Shown: positions 13,918 through 15,357 of the stretch, piece after piece
Layout: each line of letters starts with the position of its first letter
How positions within the stretch are numbered: the first letter of the stretch is position 1
DNA from: CAYVFC01 sp964450715
Lineage (GTDB): Bacteria; Myxococcota_A; Polyangia; Polyangiales; JAFGIB01
Length of the DNA stretch: 15,357 nt
Direction: 5' to 3'
NCBI GenBank assembly: GCA_964450715.1
Contig: CAYVFC010000176.1
Location: 1 to 15,357 of the forward strand
Made by a program: the position numbers and the translations under genes
The notes under the pieces: generated by a model
The model's input: only the letters and a program-made list of their open reading frames with translations
Database searches by the model: none
What the model was told of the DNA's origin: nothing

Positions 13918-15045
13918 ATGAAAGAAGAGGCAAAGAAACTGGCGTTGAGAAACGGGGCGGCGGCCGTGGGAGTCTCCTCGACCGACAGGCTGGCCGGCGG
14001 TCCGGCGGGCAATGATGCGCGGTACGTTCTGCCCTCGGCGAAATCGATCCTATCCATCATGCTGCCATTCGACGGCGATATCATTCGCCGCTACCTCGGC
14101 AAGGAGGACCACGCGGGCTTTCAGAAGCACGAGACCGACGTGTATCGAAGGCTCTACGAGGTGGCCAAGTCCATCGAGATCTTCCTGGTCTCGGAAGGAT
14201 TCGAAGCCGTAGCCTGTGAACCGAACCTCGACTACCGGTACAAGGATAGCGCGGCGTACAGGCGGACGCCCTACAAGGTGAGACAGGGGTATGTCGACTG
14301 GGTCCGATCGAAGAGCGGCGCGATCGGCACCGCATTGAGGCGAGCATCGGTCGGATTCACCTACGATAGGGAAGCCGGGGTTATCGATTGGGATCTCACG
14401 CCTGCTTTTTCGCACCGCGCCGGCGCGGTCGCCGCGGGATTGGCCGCCTACGGGTGGAGCGGCAACGTGCTGTCGCCCGAGTACGGAGCGCGCGTGCTGT
14501 TCAACACGGTGGTGACCAGCGCCGAGCTCGAGTCCGATCCCGTCCTGACCGAGAGCCCCTGCGACAGGTGTAAGTACTGCGCGCGCGTCTGTCAGGTGGG
14601 GATGATCGACCTCAAGGAGAAAGACCCGGTCGTCGTCAACGGCGTGACCTTCGACCGAGGGAAGAGAGGACACAACCTCAGATGCATCTTCGGTTGCGGC
14701 GGTATGACGGGGCAGGGCAAGTACAAGGGCTGGTCGACCTGGTCGCCGGGAAGGGTCGACCTTCCCGAGGCGGACGACGGCATGGTTGCCTTCTGGGACC
14801 GATTTTCCAAGCAAAACCTCTGGCAGCACAACTACTATTCGAAGGTACTGGCCGACCTGGTCTACCACAGCGAGTACGGATTCGTTCGTAAGCCCGGCGA
14901 GCGCTTCATGACCACCTGCGCCAACTGCCAGATCGTCTGCTGGCAGAGCCGGCAGGAGCGCAAGGAGAACTACGAGATCCTCACCAACGGCGGGGAGGTC
15001 GTCGAGGGCCCGGGATTCTCTTTCCAGTTGAGCGACCGGAACTGA
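13918..15045 (+). CDS. QueG-like double-cluster 4Fe-4S protein
   Basis: A 375-residue cytoplasmic-looking protein, the usual length of epoxyqueuosine reductase (QueG) and its relatives. The central segment HRAGAVAAGLAAYGWSGN, followed by LSPEYG and VTSAELESDP (about 166-208), follows the QueG/reductive-dehalogenase-like pattern upstream of the clusters. The first cluster is standard: Cys215, 218, 221, 225. The second set is not the usual CxxCxxxCP. Instead there are Cys256 and Cys260 (CIFGCGG), then Cys334, 337 and 341 (CANCQIVC) almost 80 residues later. It is therefore unlikely to be QueG itself and more likely a corrinoid- or flavin-linked reductase relative of unknown substrate. The ATG at 13918 has GGGGAAG just upstream and starts the conserved sequence; the frame is open to 13699, but those codons cover repeat DNA. 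A role alongside the redox cluster 6 kb away is not shown. Confidence 0.75.
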   Translation: MKEEAKKLALRNGAAAVGVSSTDRLAGGPAGNDARYVLPSAKSILSIMLPFDGDIIRRYLGKEDHAGFQKHETDVYRRLYEVAKSIEIFLVSEGFEAVACEPNLDYRYKDSAAYRRTPYKVRQGYVDWVRSKSGAIGTALRRASVGFTYDREAGVIDWDLTPAFSHRAGAVAAGLAAYGWSGNVLSPEYGARVLFNTVVTSAELESDPVLTESPCDRCKYCARVCQVGMIDLKEKDPVVVNGVTFDRGKRGHNLRCIFGCGGMTGQGKYKGWSTWSPGRVDLPEADDGMVAFWDRFSKQNLWQHNYYSKVLADLVYHSEYGFVRKPGERFMTTCANCQIVCWQSRQERKENYEILTNGGEVVEGPGFSFQLSDRN

Positions 15046-15056
15046 GAAACCGGGGC

Positions 15057-15260
15057 TCAGAGATATGCGCTATGAACGCGAGACAATTTCATCCTCGATA
15101 CCGGAGTCGCGAAGATGAGGTCCACGACGGTCCCGTTCGACGATTCCAGAGGGGCGGTGGCAAGGCGTTTCCTCTTCTTCTGCTCGACCGTCGTGACCGG
15201 TAGAACCCCCAATTTTTTCAACCGATAATGGAGAACGGCGTCCCCGGCGGGATACAACAC
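15057..15260 (-). pseudogene. possible frameshifted remnant of a nucleotidyltransferase (AbiEii/MNT-like) gene
   Basis: On the minus strand one frame reads LKKLGVLPVTTVEQKKRKRL, then SSNGTVVDLIFAT, and stops at 15057. The overlapping frame continues the expected family sequence as SGIEDEIVSRS and then hits a stop. Joined by a one-base shift near 15105, this gives VDLIFA followed by SGIEDEIV, the pattern at the end of the catalytic region of nucleotidyltransferase-fold proteins found in toxin-antitoxin and phage-resistance modules. The upstream frame stays open to the window edge (15357) but is not recognisable. No family search could be run, so the identification rests on this short motif and is tentative. 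It converges tail-to-tail with the QueG-like gene. Confidence 0.4.
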
Positions 15261-15357
15261 AGTCAGGATCGGACACGCGGGCGAGGTCTGGATGAGCGTG
15301 GTGGCGGCCCGAGTCGGCTGGAGCAGGCGGCGCTGGCGAAACGGGGCGAGTTGCAGG

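Overview
The window is GC-rich and looks like a chromosomal segment of a deltaproteobacterium in the broad sense (Myxococcota or Desulfobacterota-like). This rests on Asp-Ala-Gly rich lipoprotein tails, a -24/-12 (sigma-54 type) promoter match, a set of anaerobe-style iron-sulfur/flavin oxidoreductase genes, and dispersed hairpin repeats. It is an inference from style; there is no rRNA or marker gene. No tRNA, rRNA or CRISPR array was seen.

Layout. (1) 102-2261, minus strand: a 719-residue fusion of a trypsin-like serine protease and an Endonuclease I family nuclease, joined by a glycine-rich linker. (2) 2660-7521, plus strand: a tight four-gene cluster. A CCG-type Fe-S protein and a GlcF/HdrD-like Fe-S protein flank a GlcD-like FAD oxidase, followed by a winged-helix/ferredoxin protein. 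The middle genes are 7 bp apart or overlap by 1 base, so they should be one transcript and probably one electron-transfer complex acting on an unidentified hydroxy acid or similar substrate. (3) 7522-7977: a non-coding repeat island with a 17-bp tandem array and a 66-bp imperfect palindrome, then a sigma-54-like promoter. (4) 7978-10422: a large lipoprotein of the Beta_propel family with a DAG-rich tail. (5) 10423-11019: the C-terminal half of an ATPase/nuclease protein that has lost its ATPase domain. (6) 11174-12004: a small lipoprotein with a cysteine-rich C-terminus. (7) 12330-13372: 51-bp hairpin-bearing tandem repeats followed by a diverged RAYT-like (REP-associated tyrosine transposase) gene, with two further REP-type hairpins downstream. 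(8) 13918-15045: a QueG-like double-cluster Fe-S protein. (9) 15057 to the right edge, minus strand: a possible frameshifted remnant of a nucleotidyltransferase gene.

The redox cluster is the best-supported functional unit. The protease-nuclease fusion is the best candidate for a conflict or defence effector. The right half looks like a region of accessory turnover, with a truncated gene, a frameshifted gene, a RAYT-like gene and several repeat families between lipoprotein genes. No functional link between the protease-nuclease and the redox cluster can be shown; they are divergently transcribed from a shared 398-bp spacer.
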